DNA of 5,775 nt from assembly GCA_021731425.1 (NCBI GenBank), contig JAKFXJ010000400.1, positions 1 to 5,775 of the forward strand, in the 5' to 3' direction. Of the stretch, positions 1-5,775 are shown in pieces (the first letter of the stretch is position 1; each line of letters starts with the position of its first letter). The notes beneath the pieces were generated by a model. It did no database searches and was not told where the DNA came from. It was given only the letters and a program-made list of their open reading frames with translations. This DNA comes from Limnohabitans sp. GTDB taxonomy: Bacteria; Pseudomonadota; Gammaproteobacteria; Burkholderiales; Burkholderiaceae_C. The translations under genes were made by a program, and so were the position numbers.

Positions 1-422
1 TATTCGTACAAGGCCTTGCCGTCCTTTTTCAAGGCACTGTGCATCGGCGGCACTTGGCTGATGGGCCCCATGAACCGGTCCAGAACTTCCACCACCATAC
101 CTGCCGAACATGACACTTCTCGGACAGCGATCACCTCGCCTTCGGCATCCGCCGTGCTGGTTTTGATGCCAAGGCGAACCGTGGTCTCGTAAGTCTTGTC
201 GGCATCCAGATGCTGCTGGCTGAATTTGGTGGCTGCACCAAAACACAAAGGCAACACCCCCGTGGCCAAAGGATCGAGCGTTCCGGTATGACCGGCTTTT
301 TCCGCGCGAAGCAACCATTTGGCTTTTTGCAAAGCCTGGTTACTGGAAAGACCCAGCGGTTTGTCGAGCAGCAGCACCCCGTGCACAGGGCGCCGCTGCA
401 CCCTGGTGCGTGGCGCGTTCAT
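1..422 (-). CDS. truB: tRNA pseudouridine(55) synthase TruB, 3' end cut by window edge
   Basis: This is the 5' part of the gene: 140 complete codons plus two bases, running off the left edge without a stop. TruB converts uridine 55 in the T-loop of nearly all elongator tRNAs to pseudouridine and acts as a tRNA chaperone in the cytoplasm. Visible signatures are the N-terminal [15 protein letters not shown] (17-31), the catalytic-loop block [15 protein letters not shown] (44-58) with Asp50 as the expected nucleophile, [10 protein letters not shown] (76-85) with the conserved Tyr78, and [18 protein letters not shown] (123-140). The frame is open throughout. The start ATG at 420-422 sits 2 bp after the rbfA stop and has a perfect AGGAGG 7 nt upstream. 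The remaining catalytic-domain part and any C-terminal PUA-like domain lie outside. The family is about 300 residues, so roughly half is visible. It appears to be the last gene seen of the rimP-nusA-infB-rbfA-truB operon. The identification is secure. Confidence 0.97.
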   Translation of the reverse strand, partial: MNAPRTRVQRRPVHGVLLLDKPLGLSSNQALQKAKWLLRAEKAGHTGTLDPLATGVLPLCFGAATKFSQQHLDADKTYETTVRLGIKTSTADAEGEVIAVREVSCSAGMVVEVLDRFMGPISQVPPMHSALKKDGKALYE

Positions 423-424
423 GC

Positions 425-799
425 TCAGTCCTCCTGGGCGCGAGACGACACGGCCTTGGCGATCAATGCGTTCATGTCGGACGCACGCTCGGTGGTGCGG
501 TCAAACAAAAAGTGCAAAGTCGGCACGGTGTGGATGTGCAAACGCTTGAACAAACCATTGCGCAGGAAGCCCGCAGCCGCATTCAGGCCTTCGGTGGCTT
601 CTTCGGGGTTGCCCGTCAAGACACTGAAGAAAACCTTGGCATGTGCGTAGTCGGGTGTGACCTCAATGGCATTGATCGTGACCATGCCCACACGCGGGTC
701 TTTCAACTCGCGTGCAATCAACTCGGCCAGATCGCGCTGGATCTGGTCGGCCACGCGGAAACCGCGGTTGGGCACAGAGGACTGCTTTCGACGCACCAT
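425..799 (-). CDS. rbfA: 30S ribosome-binding factor RbfA
   Basis: The gene encodes 124 residues, a normal length for this family (about 110-135). RbfA is a small cytoplasmic KH-type protein that binds the 30S subunit near the 5' end of 16S rRNA (helix 1 region), helps late maturation and supports growth in the cold. Visible family signatures are [18 protein letters not shown] (11-28), the block [20 protein letters not shown] (31-50), [11 protein letters not shown] (51-61), the AAAGFLRN helix turn (74-81) typical of the RbfA version of the KH fold, and [18 protein letters not shown] (87-104). The ATG at 797-799 directly abuts the infB TAA with no gap. Upstream there is only a weak GAGAA (808-812), about 8 nt from the ATG; a better AAGGAA (818-823) is 18 nt away, which is too far. 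Translation is therefore probably coupled to infB termination. The stop is TGA at 425-427, 2 bp before truB. Confidence 0.96.
   Translation of the reverse strand: MVRRKQSSVPNRGFRVADQIQRDLAELIARELKDPRVGMVTINAIEVTPDYAHAKVFFSVLTGNPEEATEGLNAAAGFLRNGLFKRLHIHTVPTLHFLFDRTTERASDMNALIAKAVSSRAQED
430..435 (-). promoter_or_regulatory. Shine-Dalgarno of truB
   Basis: On the minus strand the bases read AGGAGG, followed by a 7-nt spacer and the truB ATG. The site lies inside the last codons of rbfA, so ribosomes finishing rbfA pass over it. This fits translational coupling and fixes the truB start. It is the strongest ribosome binding site in the window. Confidence 0.85.
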
Positions 800-3784
800 T
801 TACAGCGTTCTCGCAATTTCCTTGACGTCGAAGAATTCGAGGTAATCGCCTTCTTTGATGTCGTTGTAATTTTTGAGCTTGATACCGCACTCGAAGCCTT
901 CCTTGACTTCGCGCACGTCGTCCTTGAGGCGCTTGAGCGAATCGAGTTCACCGGTGTAGATGACCACGTTGTCGCGCAGCAAACGGAACTTGGCACTGCG
1001 GGTAACTTGACCCGAGGTAACCATACAACCGGCCACCGTACCAATCTTGGACGCCACAAACACGGTCCGAATTTCGGCCATGCCCATGATCTCTTCGCGC
1101 TGCTCGGGTGCCAACATGCCCGACATGGCGGCCTTGAGCTCATCCACAGCGTCATAAATGATGTTGTAGTAGTGCAGGTCAACGCCATTGCCTTCGGCCA
1201 ACTTGCGGGCGCCAGCATCGGCACGCACGTTGAAGCCGATCACGATGGCCTTGGAGGCAATCGCCAGGTTGATGTCCGACTCGCTGATGCCGCCCACACC
1301 GGAATAAACCAGCTGGACTTTGACTTCTTCGTTGGACAGCTTGAGCAAAGACGCGCCCAAGGCTTCTTGCGAACCTTGCACGTCGGCCTTGATGATGATG
1401 GGCAGCATCTTGACTTCGCCCGCAGACATGTCGGTGAACATGTTCTCGAGCTTGGCCGCTTGTTGCTTGGCCAGCTTGGTGTTGCGGAATTTGCCTGCAC
1501 GGTAAGTCGCGATCTCGCGGGCACGGCGCTCGTCGCCCATGACCATGAATTCATCACCCGCTTGTGGCACTTCGGTCAAGCCTTGGATCTCGACCGGAAT
1601 CGAGGGACCCGCCGACTTGATGGTGGCACCGTTTTCGTCCAGCATGGCGCGCACGCGGCCGAAAGTCTGGCCTGCCAGCACCACGTCGCCGGTGTTCAAA
1701 GTACCGGACTGCACCAAGATGGTGGCCACAGGACCACGGCCCTTGTCCAGACGCGCTTCGATCACGAGACCCTTGGCAGCGGCTTGCACCGGGGCTTTGA
1801 GTTCCAGCACTTCGGCTTGCAAGAGCACGTGCTCCAGCAAATCGTCGATGCCCATACCGGTTTTGGCCGACACGGAGACAAAAGGCGATTCACCACCGAA
1901 CTCTTCGGGAACGACTTCTTCAGAAATCAGCTCGGCACGCACGCGCTCGATGTTTGAATCGGGCTTGTCCATCTTGTTGATGGCAACCACGATGGGAACT
2001 CCGGCCGCTTTGGCGTGTTTGATGGCTTCCTTAGTCTGAGGCATCACGCCGTCGTCACCGGCCACCACCAAGATGACGATGTCGGTGGCTTGAGCACCAC
2101 GGGCACGCATGGCCGTGAAGGCCTCGTGACCTGGGGTGTCAAGGAAAGAGATCATGCCGCGAGGCGTCTCGACGTGGTAAGCGCCAATGTGCTGGGTGAT
2201 GCCACCGGCTTCGCCGGAAGCCACTTTGGCCCGGCGGATGTAGTCCAGCAGCGAAGTTTTGCCGTGGTCCACGTGGCCCATGACGGTCACCACAGGCGCG
2301 CGTGACAACAGCTCGGCGTGTTGATCCGACACCTCTTCGTCGGTGAAGGCTTCAGGATCGTCCAGCGCCGCAACCACCGCTTTGTGACCCATTTCTTCCA
2401 CCACGATCATGGCGGTGTCTTGGTCCAAGGGCTGGTTCATCGTGGCCATTTGGCCCAGCTTCATCAGGTGCTTGATGACTTCGGAGGCCTTGATGGCCAT
2501 CTTGTGTGCCAATTCGGCCACGGTGATGGTCTCGGGCACGTGCACTTCGAGCACACGCACTTCGGTCGTGGCCTGCTGGTTTTGTCCATCATCACGGTCA
2601 CGATCATTGCCACGTCGGCCACGAGGACCGGTGCGCCAGTTGTTGCGACCGACACCACCACTGGTGTCACCACGTGTGGGGATCGCCTTCTTCTTGGCAG
2701 GATCACCCGCCCAGCTGGAAGACAACTTGGCAGACTTGACTTCTTTGTTGGCACCAGGTGCGGCAGATGTTGCGGCTTGCGCAGCCGCTGCACGCGCACC
2801 AGGTGCAGGAGTGCCCGCTGGCTTGTGCAAAGTGCCTTTGACAGGCGTTTTGGCTTCGGCTTTGGGCTCTTCTTTCTTGGCGACCAGCACCTTCTTGGGT
2901 GCACTCATCATGGCGCGAATGGCTTCTGCTTCGGCCAGGGCCTTGCGACGGCGTGCGTCCAGGTCCTGCGCACGTGCCGTGTCTTCGTCTGCCTTGGCCT
3001 TGGATTCTGCTGCCGCCTTTTGTGCCGTGGCTTCACGGGCAGCCTTGTCAGCTTCAACTTTGGCGCTCGCCGCTTGTGCGGCAGTCAGTACCTTGGCATC
3101 GGCTGCTGATAGGGCCGATTCTGCGGCAACAGGTGCTGCAGGTTTGGTCTGAGACGCCGCATTGATGCTGGCGGCTTCCGCCCGCGCCAATTGCTCACGC
3201 TCTTCACGGCCGAGCTGAGGTTTGGCCGCCGATGAGGGCTCCTCGGCTTGAGCTTGTTCAGCTGCAAGCGCCTGGGCTTGGGCCACGGCTTGGGCTTCTT
3301 GGGCAGCCAACTCGGCGCGTTGCGCAGCTTCTTGGGCTTCACGCAGTCGGCGCTTTTCAGCCAAATCCTCTTCTTGGCGACGGATCAGCTCAGCTTGACG
3401 TCGCGCTTCTTCCTCGCGCTTCGCCAACTCGGCATGGTCAAACTGAGGCTCAAGCGTTTCTTCAGCAGAAGCCACAGGCTCATCATCGCGTTTGATCAGC
3501 GTTCTTTTCTTGCGAACTTCGACTTGGATGGTGCGGGCTTTGCCCGAAGCATCGGCTTGCTTGATCTCGCTGGTCGATTTCTTGACCAGAGTGATCTTTT
3601 TGCGATCGGCGGACACGGTCCCGTGGCTCGCTTGCAAATAGCTTAGTAGTTTTTGCTTGTCGGCATCGGTCAATGCATCACCTTCGGAGGCTTTGCTCAC
3701 CCCGGCAGAGCGCAATTGATCCAACAGGACATCGGCAGATTTTTTGAGTTCATTGGCGAACTCGGCAACAGTGGTACTGGACAT
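800..3784 (-). CDS. infB: Translation initiation factor IF-2
   Basis: This gene encodes 994 residues; E. coli IF2 has 890. IF2 is a cytoplasmic GTPase that brings formylmethionyl-initiator tRNA to the 30S subunit and promotes 50S joining. From the N-terminus I see a first IF2_N module (about 1-50, starting [15 protein letters not shown]), a basic segment (about 63-100, KKITLVKK and RKKRTLIKR), a long Ala/Glu/Gln/Arg-rich helical linker (about 118-294), a Pro/Ala/Lys stretch, a Gly/Arg/Asp-rich basic tract (about 371-404), and a second IF2_N module (about 408-454). The GTPase domain follows: G1 GHVDHGKT (503-510), G2 region GGITQHIG (527-534), G3 DTPGH (549-553, His553 matching the catalytic His), G4 NKMD (603-606) and G5 SAK (639-641). 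The C-terminal domains end with the C2 segment around [13 protein letters not shown] (963-975). All GTPase motifs are intact. I chose the ATG at 3782-3784 because the protein then begins as betaproteobacterial IF2 does. A TTG 16 codons upstream would overlap nusA and adds unlike sequence. Confidence 0.98.
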   Translation of the reverse strand: MSSTTVAEFANELKKSADVLLDQLRSAGVSKASEGDALTDADKQKLLSYLQASHGTVSADRKKITLVKKSTSEIKQADASGKARTIQVEVRKKRTLIKRDDEPVASAEETLEPQFDHAELAKREEEARRQAELIRRQEEDLAEKRRLREAQEAAQRAELAAQEAQAVAQAQALAAEQAQAEEPSSAAKPQLGREEREQLARAEAASINAASQTKPAAPVAAESALSAADAKVLTAAQAASAKVEADKAAREATAQKAAAESKAKADEDTARAQDLDARRRKALAEAEAIRAMMSAPKKVLVAKKEEPKAEAKTPVKGTLHKPAGTPAPGARAAAAQAATSAAPGANKEVKSAKLSSSWAGDPAKKKAIPTRGDTSGGVGRNNWRTGPRGRRGNDRDRDDGQNQQATTEVRVLEVHVPETITVAELAHKMAIKASEVIKHLMKLGQMATMNQPLDQDTAMIVVEEMGHKAVVAALDDPEAFTDEEVSDQHAELLSRAPVVTVMGHVDHGKTSLLDYIRRAKVASGEAGGITQHIGAYHVETPRGMISFLDTPGHEAFTAMRARGAQATDIVILVVAGDDGVMPQTKEAIKHAKAAGVPIVVAINKMDKPDSNIERVRAELISEEVVPEEFGGESPFVSVSAKTGMGIDDLLEHVLLQAEVLELKAPVQAAAKGLVIEARLDKGRGPVATILVQSGTLNTGDVVLAGQTFGRVRAMLDENGATIKSAGPSIPVEIQGLTEVPQAGDEFMVMGDERRAREIATYRAGKFRNTKLAKQQAAKLENMFTDMSAGEVKMLPIIIKADVQGSQEALGASLLKLSNEEVKVQLVYSGVGGISESDINLAIASKAIVIGFNVRADAGARKLAEGNGVDLHYYNIIYDAVDELKAAMSGMLAPEQREEIMGMAEIRTVFVASKIGTVAGCMVTSGQVTRSAKFRLLRDNVVIYTGELDSLKRLKDDVREVKEGFECGIKLKNYNDIKEGDYLEFFDVKEIARTL
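2573..3433 (-). other. Low-complexity linker of IF2 (coiled-coil and Gly/Arg tract)
   Basis: This stretch of infB (residues about 118-404) lies between the first and second N-terminal modules. Its first two thirds (118-294) are dense in Ala, Glu, Gln, Arg and Lys, with phrases such as [19 protein letters not shown], and should form a long charged helix or coiled coil. Next comes an Ala/Pro/Lys-rich part (about 295-370), then a basic Gly/Arg/Asp tract (371-404, [17 protein letters not shown]). The DNA is correspondingly repetitive. Such linkers vary greatly in length and sequence among proteobacterial IF2 proteins, and this one explains why the protein is about 100 residues longer than that of E. 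coli. The boundaries are judged by eye. Confidence 0.75.
3239..3316 (-). repeat. Imperfect Ala-Gln/Ala-Glu coding repeat within infB
   Basis: Residues about 157-182 of IF2 are almost entirely Ala, Gln and Glu ([20 protein letters not shown] and onward). On the plus strand this appears as repeated gcttgggc-like units around 3270-3305. The units are degenerate and stay in frame. It looks like slippage-prone coding sequence inside the linker and not an independent repeat element. Confidence 0.55.
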
Positions 3785-3797
3785 AATTTTGTTCAAG

Positions 3798-3802
3798 CCT
3801 CC
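3798..3802 (-). promoter_or_regulatory. Shine-Dalgarno of infB
   Basis: The minus strand reads GGAGG in the 26-bp nusA-infB spacer (3785-3810), 13 nt before the infB ATG at 3784. The core is strong but the spacing is longer than the usual 5-9 nt. No other in-frame ATG or GTG with better spacing is present between it and the chosen start. Confidence 0.65.
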
Positions 3803-3810
3803 ATCAGACT

Positions 3811-5295
3811 TCAGGCCTGGCCAGCGAACCAATGTTCGCGGGCTTTCATGATCAGGGCGGTCGCCTCTTCAGCTGTCTGAGCAGTGATGTCAGTCAGTTC
3901 GTCGGTGGCCAAGTCAGCCAGGTCGTCACGGGTATGAATGCCCGCTTCCACCAGCTTGGAAATCAGCTCAGGCGTCAAGCCTGGCAGGTCGCGCAGGTCC
4001 TGAGACACGTCTTCGACGCTCTCTTCACGCGCAATTTCAAGGGTCAACAAAGCGTCTTTGGCACGCGAGCGCAACTCGTTGATGGTGTCTTCATCGAAGC
4101 TTTCGATCTCCAGCATTTCCTGGATAGGCACATAAGCCACTTCTTCGAGGCTGGTGAAGCCTTCACCGATCAGGATGTCAGCGATTTCTTGGTCTACATC
4201 GAGTTTTTCCATGAACAGCTGACGGATGCCGGTGGTTTCTTCGGCCTGCTTTTGAGCAGACTCGGCCGCATCCATGATGTTGATTTTCCAGCCGGTCAGG
4301 TCAGACGCCAAACGCACGTTTTGACCGCCACGACCAATCGCGATGGCGAGGTTTTCTTCGTCCACCACCACATCCATGGCGTGTTTTTCTTCATCCACCA
4401 CGATGGACTGCACGTTGGCAGGGGCCAAAGCACCAATCACGAATTGGGCGGGGTCTTCGCTCCACAAAACAATGTCCACACGCTCACCGGCCAACTCGTT
4501 GGTGACAGCATTCACACGGGTGCCACGCACACCCACACAGGTGCCAATGGGGTCCACACGCTTGTCGTGCGACAAGACAGCGATCTTGGCACGAGAGCCG
4601 GGGTCACGGGCGCAGGTCTTGATTTCCAACAAGCCTTGCTCGATTTCAGGCACTTCCTGACGGAAGAGCTCGATCATGAACTCGGGAGCCGAACGGGACA
4701 ACAGAATTGGGGCGCCACGCAGCGTCAAGTCCACTTCCATGATCATGGCACGCACACGGTCGCCGCTGCGCAGATTTTCCTTGGGAATCATCTCGCTGCG
4801 CTTGAGGCGGCCTTCGATGCGTCCGGACTCGCAGATGATGTCACCCTTGTCCATGCGTTTGACGGTGCCCACAAAAATTTTCTCGCCACGCGACATGAAA
4901 TCATTGAGCAGCATTTCGCGCTCGGCATCGCGGATTTTTTGCAAAATCACTTGTTTGGCCGCCATGGCGCCAATGCGGCCAATCGGCACCGACTCGATGG
5001 CTTCTTCGATGTATTCGTCGACCTCAATGTCGGGAATTTGCTCTTTGGCTTCGAACAACAGAATTTCCTGCTCGGGCAATTGCAAACCAGCTTCATCGGG
5101 CACCACATGCCAGCGGCGGAAACTCTCGTAATTGCCGTTGTCACGGTCAACCGCCACGCGGATGTCCACTTCGCCTTCGTACAACTTCTTGGTGGCCTGC
5201 GCCAAAGCGGCTTCGACAGCACCAAACACCACATCGCGCTCAACGTTCTTTTCACGTGAAATGGCTTCGACCAACATCAACATTTCGCGATTCAT
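3811..5295 (-). CDS. nusA: Transcription termination/antitermination factor NusA
   Basis: This gene encodes 494 residues; E. coli NusA has 495. NusA binds RNA polymerase near the RNA exit channel, enhances pausing and intrinsic termination, and takes part in rRNA antitermination complexes. Domains in order: the N-terminal polymerase-binding domain (1-125, beginning [17 protein letters not shown]), an S1 domain (about 137-200, [18 protein letters not shown]), KH1 (about 230-295, with [10 protein letters not shown] and [12 protein letters not shown] at 249-260), KH2 (about 296-350, with [16 protein letters not shown] from 321), then two acidic helical repeats, AR1 (about 360-416) and AR2 (about 434-491), as found in proteobacterial NusA. 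AR2 in E. coli contacts the RNA polymerase alpha C-terminal domain. The ATG at 5293-5295 is chosen because AGGAGAG lies 7 nt upstream and the protein then starts as NusA usually does. An in-frame ATG 7 codons upstream (5316) precedes that site and is less likely. The stop is TGA at 3811-3813. Confidence 0.98.
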   Translation of the reverse strand: MNREMLMLVEAISREKNVERDVVFGAVEAALAQATKKLYEGEVDIRVAVDRDNGNYESFRRWHVVPDEAGLQLPEQEILLFEAKEQIPDIEVDEYIEEAIESVPIGRIGAMAAKQVILQKIRDAEREMLLNDFMSRGEKIFVGTVKRMDKGDIICESGRIEGRLKRSEMIPKENLRSGDRVRAMIMEVDLTLRGAPILLSRSAPEFMIELFRQEVPEIEQGLLEIKTCARDPGSRAKIAVLSHDKRVDPIGTCVGVRGTRVNAVTNELAGERVDIVLWSEDPAQFVIGALAPANVQSIVVDEEKHAMDVVVDEENLAIAIGRGGQNVRLASDLTGWKINIMDAAESAQKQAEETTGIRQLFMEKLDVDQEIADILIGEGFTSLEEVAYVPIQEMLEIESFDEDTINELRSRAKDALLTLEIAREESVEDVSQDLRDLPGLTPELISKLVEAGIHTRDDLADLATDELTDITAQTAEEATALIMKAREHWFAGQA

Positions 5296-5302
5296 GACTT
5301 GA

Positions 5303-5309
5303 CTCTCCT
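5303..5309 (-). promoter_or_regulatory. Shine-Dalgarno of nusA
   Basis: The minus strand reads AGGAGAG, with a 7-nt spacer to the ATG at 5295. This strong, well-placed site decides the nusA start in favour of MNREML over the upstream in-frame ATG at 5316, whose reading frame runs through the site itself. Confidence 0.8.
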
Positions 5310-5315
5310 GTTCCA

Positions 5316-5338
5316 TCGGGCTGCTCTAAGTGGCCCGA
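5316..5338 (-). other. Small hairpin in the rimP-nusA spacer
   Basis: In the transcript the bases form a 6-bp perfect stem, UCGGGC with GCCCGA, around an 11-nt loop. It ends only 6 nt before the nusA Shine-Dalgarno (5303-5309). No U-tract follows the stem in the transcript direction, so it is not an intrinsic terminator. It could modulate nusA translation or RNA processing, or be incidental. Function is not shown by the sequence. Confidence 0.4.
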
Positions 5339-5366
5339 AAGTTTGCTCAAAAAATAGGGGTTGCCG

Positions 5367-5775
5367 TCAGGCTTCCTGCTTGGGCTTGCGCCCTTTGAAA
5401 TCCACCACAGGTGCGAGTCGCGCATCGCGCAACTCGTCCAGCGTAAAACCCAGCGCATGCAAAGGCGCGGGAATCCGCTTTTTACTGATCTTTTGTCCGG
5501 GCTTCACGGCAGGTGCATCGCTCCAGACGATTTGCCAGCCTTGGCCAGTGGCGTCACGCTCGAGCGTGCCGCGGAATTTTTTGCGGGTCGGGTTGACCAT
5601 ACCCGCTGCGCTTTCGCCCATGGGGGCCTTGAGCGTGATGTCGATCAGCTCACCTGTAAAACGCTCGAAATCTTGCTCGTTGCGCAGAGGGCGGTCGATA
5701 CCGGGGGAGGACACCTCCAGCCGGTTGTAGGTCACGCCATCGACTTCCAGCGCAAACTGCAGTTGCCGATTAACC
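5367..5775 (-). CDS. rimP: Ribosome maturation factor RimP, 5' end cut by window edge
   Basis: The visible part is 135 residues plus one leading base from the right edge, ending in TGA at 5367-5369. RimP is a cytoplasmic factor needed for 30S subunit maturation. The family hallmark LEVSSPGIDRPL is complete at visible residues 19-30 (about 5685-5720), preceded by VNRQLQFALEVDG, which matches the end of the N-terminal domain. The C-terminal SH3-like domain follows, roughly from DFERFTGELIDITLKAPMG to FTLDELRDARLAPVVDFKG, with a short basic tail GRKPKQEA. The reading frame is open to the window edge, so a GTG at 5735 that could be taken as a start is an internal valine. With family lengths of about 150-200, some 50-60 N-terminal residues are missing. 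It is the first gene seen of the operon, 71 bp upstream of nusA. Confidence 0.96.
   Translation of the reverse strand, partial: VNRQLQFALEVDGVTYNRLEVSSPGIDRPLRNEQDFERFTGELIDITLKAPMGESAAGMVNPTRKKFRGTLERDATGQGWQIVWSDAPAVKPGQKISKKRIPAPLHALGFTLDELRDARLAPVVDFKGRKPKQEA

Noticed and set aside
410..1957. 515-codon plus-strand open frame opposite rbfA and infB
   Set aside because: It is antisense to two clearly recognised genes, has a His/Gly/Asp/Gln-rich composition typical of a reverse-complement shadow of a codon-biased gene, and shows no recognisable domain.
2900..2911. Possible internal infB start (Met-Met, residues 292-293) giving a shorter IF2 form as in E. coli
   Set aside because: E. coli does make shorter IF2 forms from internal starts, but only a weak AGAAG at poor spacing precedes these codons here, so the sequence does not support a call.
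2318..3109. 263-codon plus-strand open frame opposite the infB linker
   Set aside because: Its Cys/Arg/Gly/Leu-rich repeats are the complement of the Ala/Glu/Lys-rich IF2 linker; it is a shadow frame.
3785..3810. Terminator or promoter in the nusA-infB spacer
   Set aside because: The 26-bp gap holds the Shine-Dalgarno and no stem-loop with a U-run; it is too short for an independent promoter, although one inside nusA cannot be excluded by eye.
3785..3832. 16-residue N-terminal extension of infB from a TTG at 3832
   Set aside because: The extension overlaps the nusA 3' end, reads across the infB Shine-Dalgarno and does not resemble IF2 N-termini. The ATG at 3784 gives the expected MSSTTVAEF start.
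3832..5259. 475-codon plus-strand open frame opposite nusA
   Set aside because: It mirrors nusA codon for codon, with His/Phe/Asp/Gly/Gln-rich low-information sequence and no family motif. The minus-strand protein is unmistakable NusA.
5296..5316. 7-residue N-terminal extension of nusA (MEQESQV) from an ATG at 5316
   Set aside because: The strong AGGAGAG lies inside this extension, 7 nt before the next in-frame ATG, and NusA proteins normally begin at MNREML or similar.
5367..5735. A 122-codon rimP starting at a GTG at 5735
   Set aside because: The frame continues open to the window edge with RimP-like sequence, so the GTG is an internal valine and the gene is simply truncated by the window.

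Overview
The window is one contiguous piece of the conserved bacterial transcription-translation operon rimP-nusA-infB-rbfA-truB. All of it lies on the minus strand, so transcription runs from the right edge (5775) to the left edge (1). Five protein genes account for nearly every base. The two outer genes are cut by the window edges: rimP lacks its 5' end and truB lacks its 3' end. nusA, infB and rbfA are complete. I see no tRNA, rRNA, CRISPR array, insertion sequence, phage gene or other mobile-element signature.

Likely source: a betaproteobacterium of the order Burkholderiales, probably Comamonadaceae-like. This is inferred from the wording of the proteins, such as the IF2 N-terminus beginning [15 protein letters not shown], the RimP tail ending near VVDFKGRKPKQEA and the NusA sequence, together with moderately high GC and the gene order. 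I ran no database search, so the genus is open.

Layout from upstream to downstream on the minus strand. rimP (5367-5775, partial) encodes a 30S maturation factor. A 71-bp spacer (5296-5366) carries a small hairpin and the nusA ribosome binding site. nusA (3811-5295) encodes the transcription elongation/termination factor. A 26-bp spacer holds the infB ribosome binding site. infB (800-3784) encodes translation initiation factor IF2, with a long Ala/Glu/Gln/Arg-rich linker. rbfA (425-799) starts on the base directly after the infB stop codon. truB (1-422, partial) starts after a 2-bp gap, with an excellent Shine-Dalgarno inside the end of rbfA.

The genes form a coherent set. RimP and RbfA mature the 30S subunit, TruB makes pseudouridine 55 in tRNA, IF2 brings initiator tRNA to the 30S subunit and drives subunit joining, and NusA acts on RNA polymerase pausing, termination and antitermination. 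The operon promoter and leader should lie upstream of rimP, beyond the right edge. I find no convincing promoter or terminator inside the window.

This is an ordinary housekeeping region. I found no evidence of a previously undescribed system, and the observations listed are minor. Several very long plus-strand ORFs are antisense shadows of the real genes.
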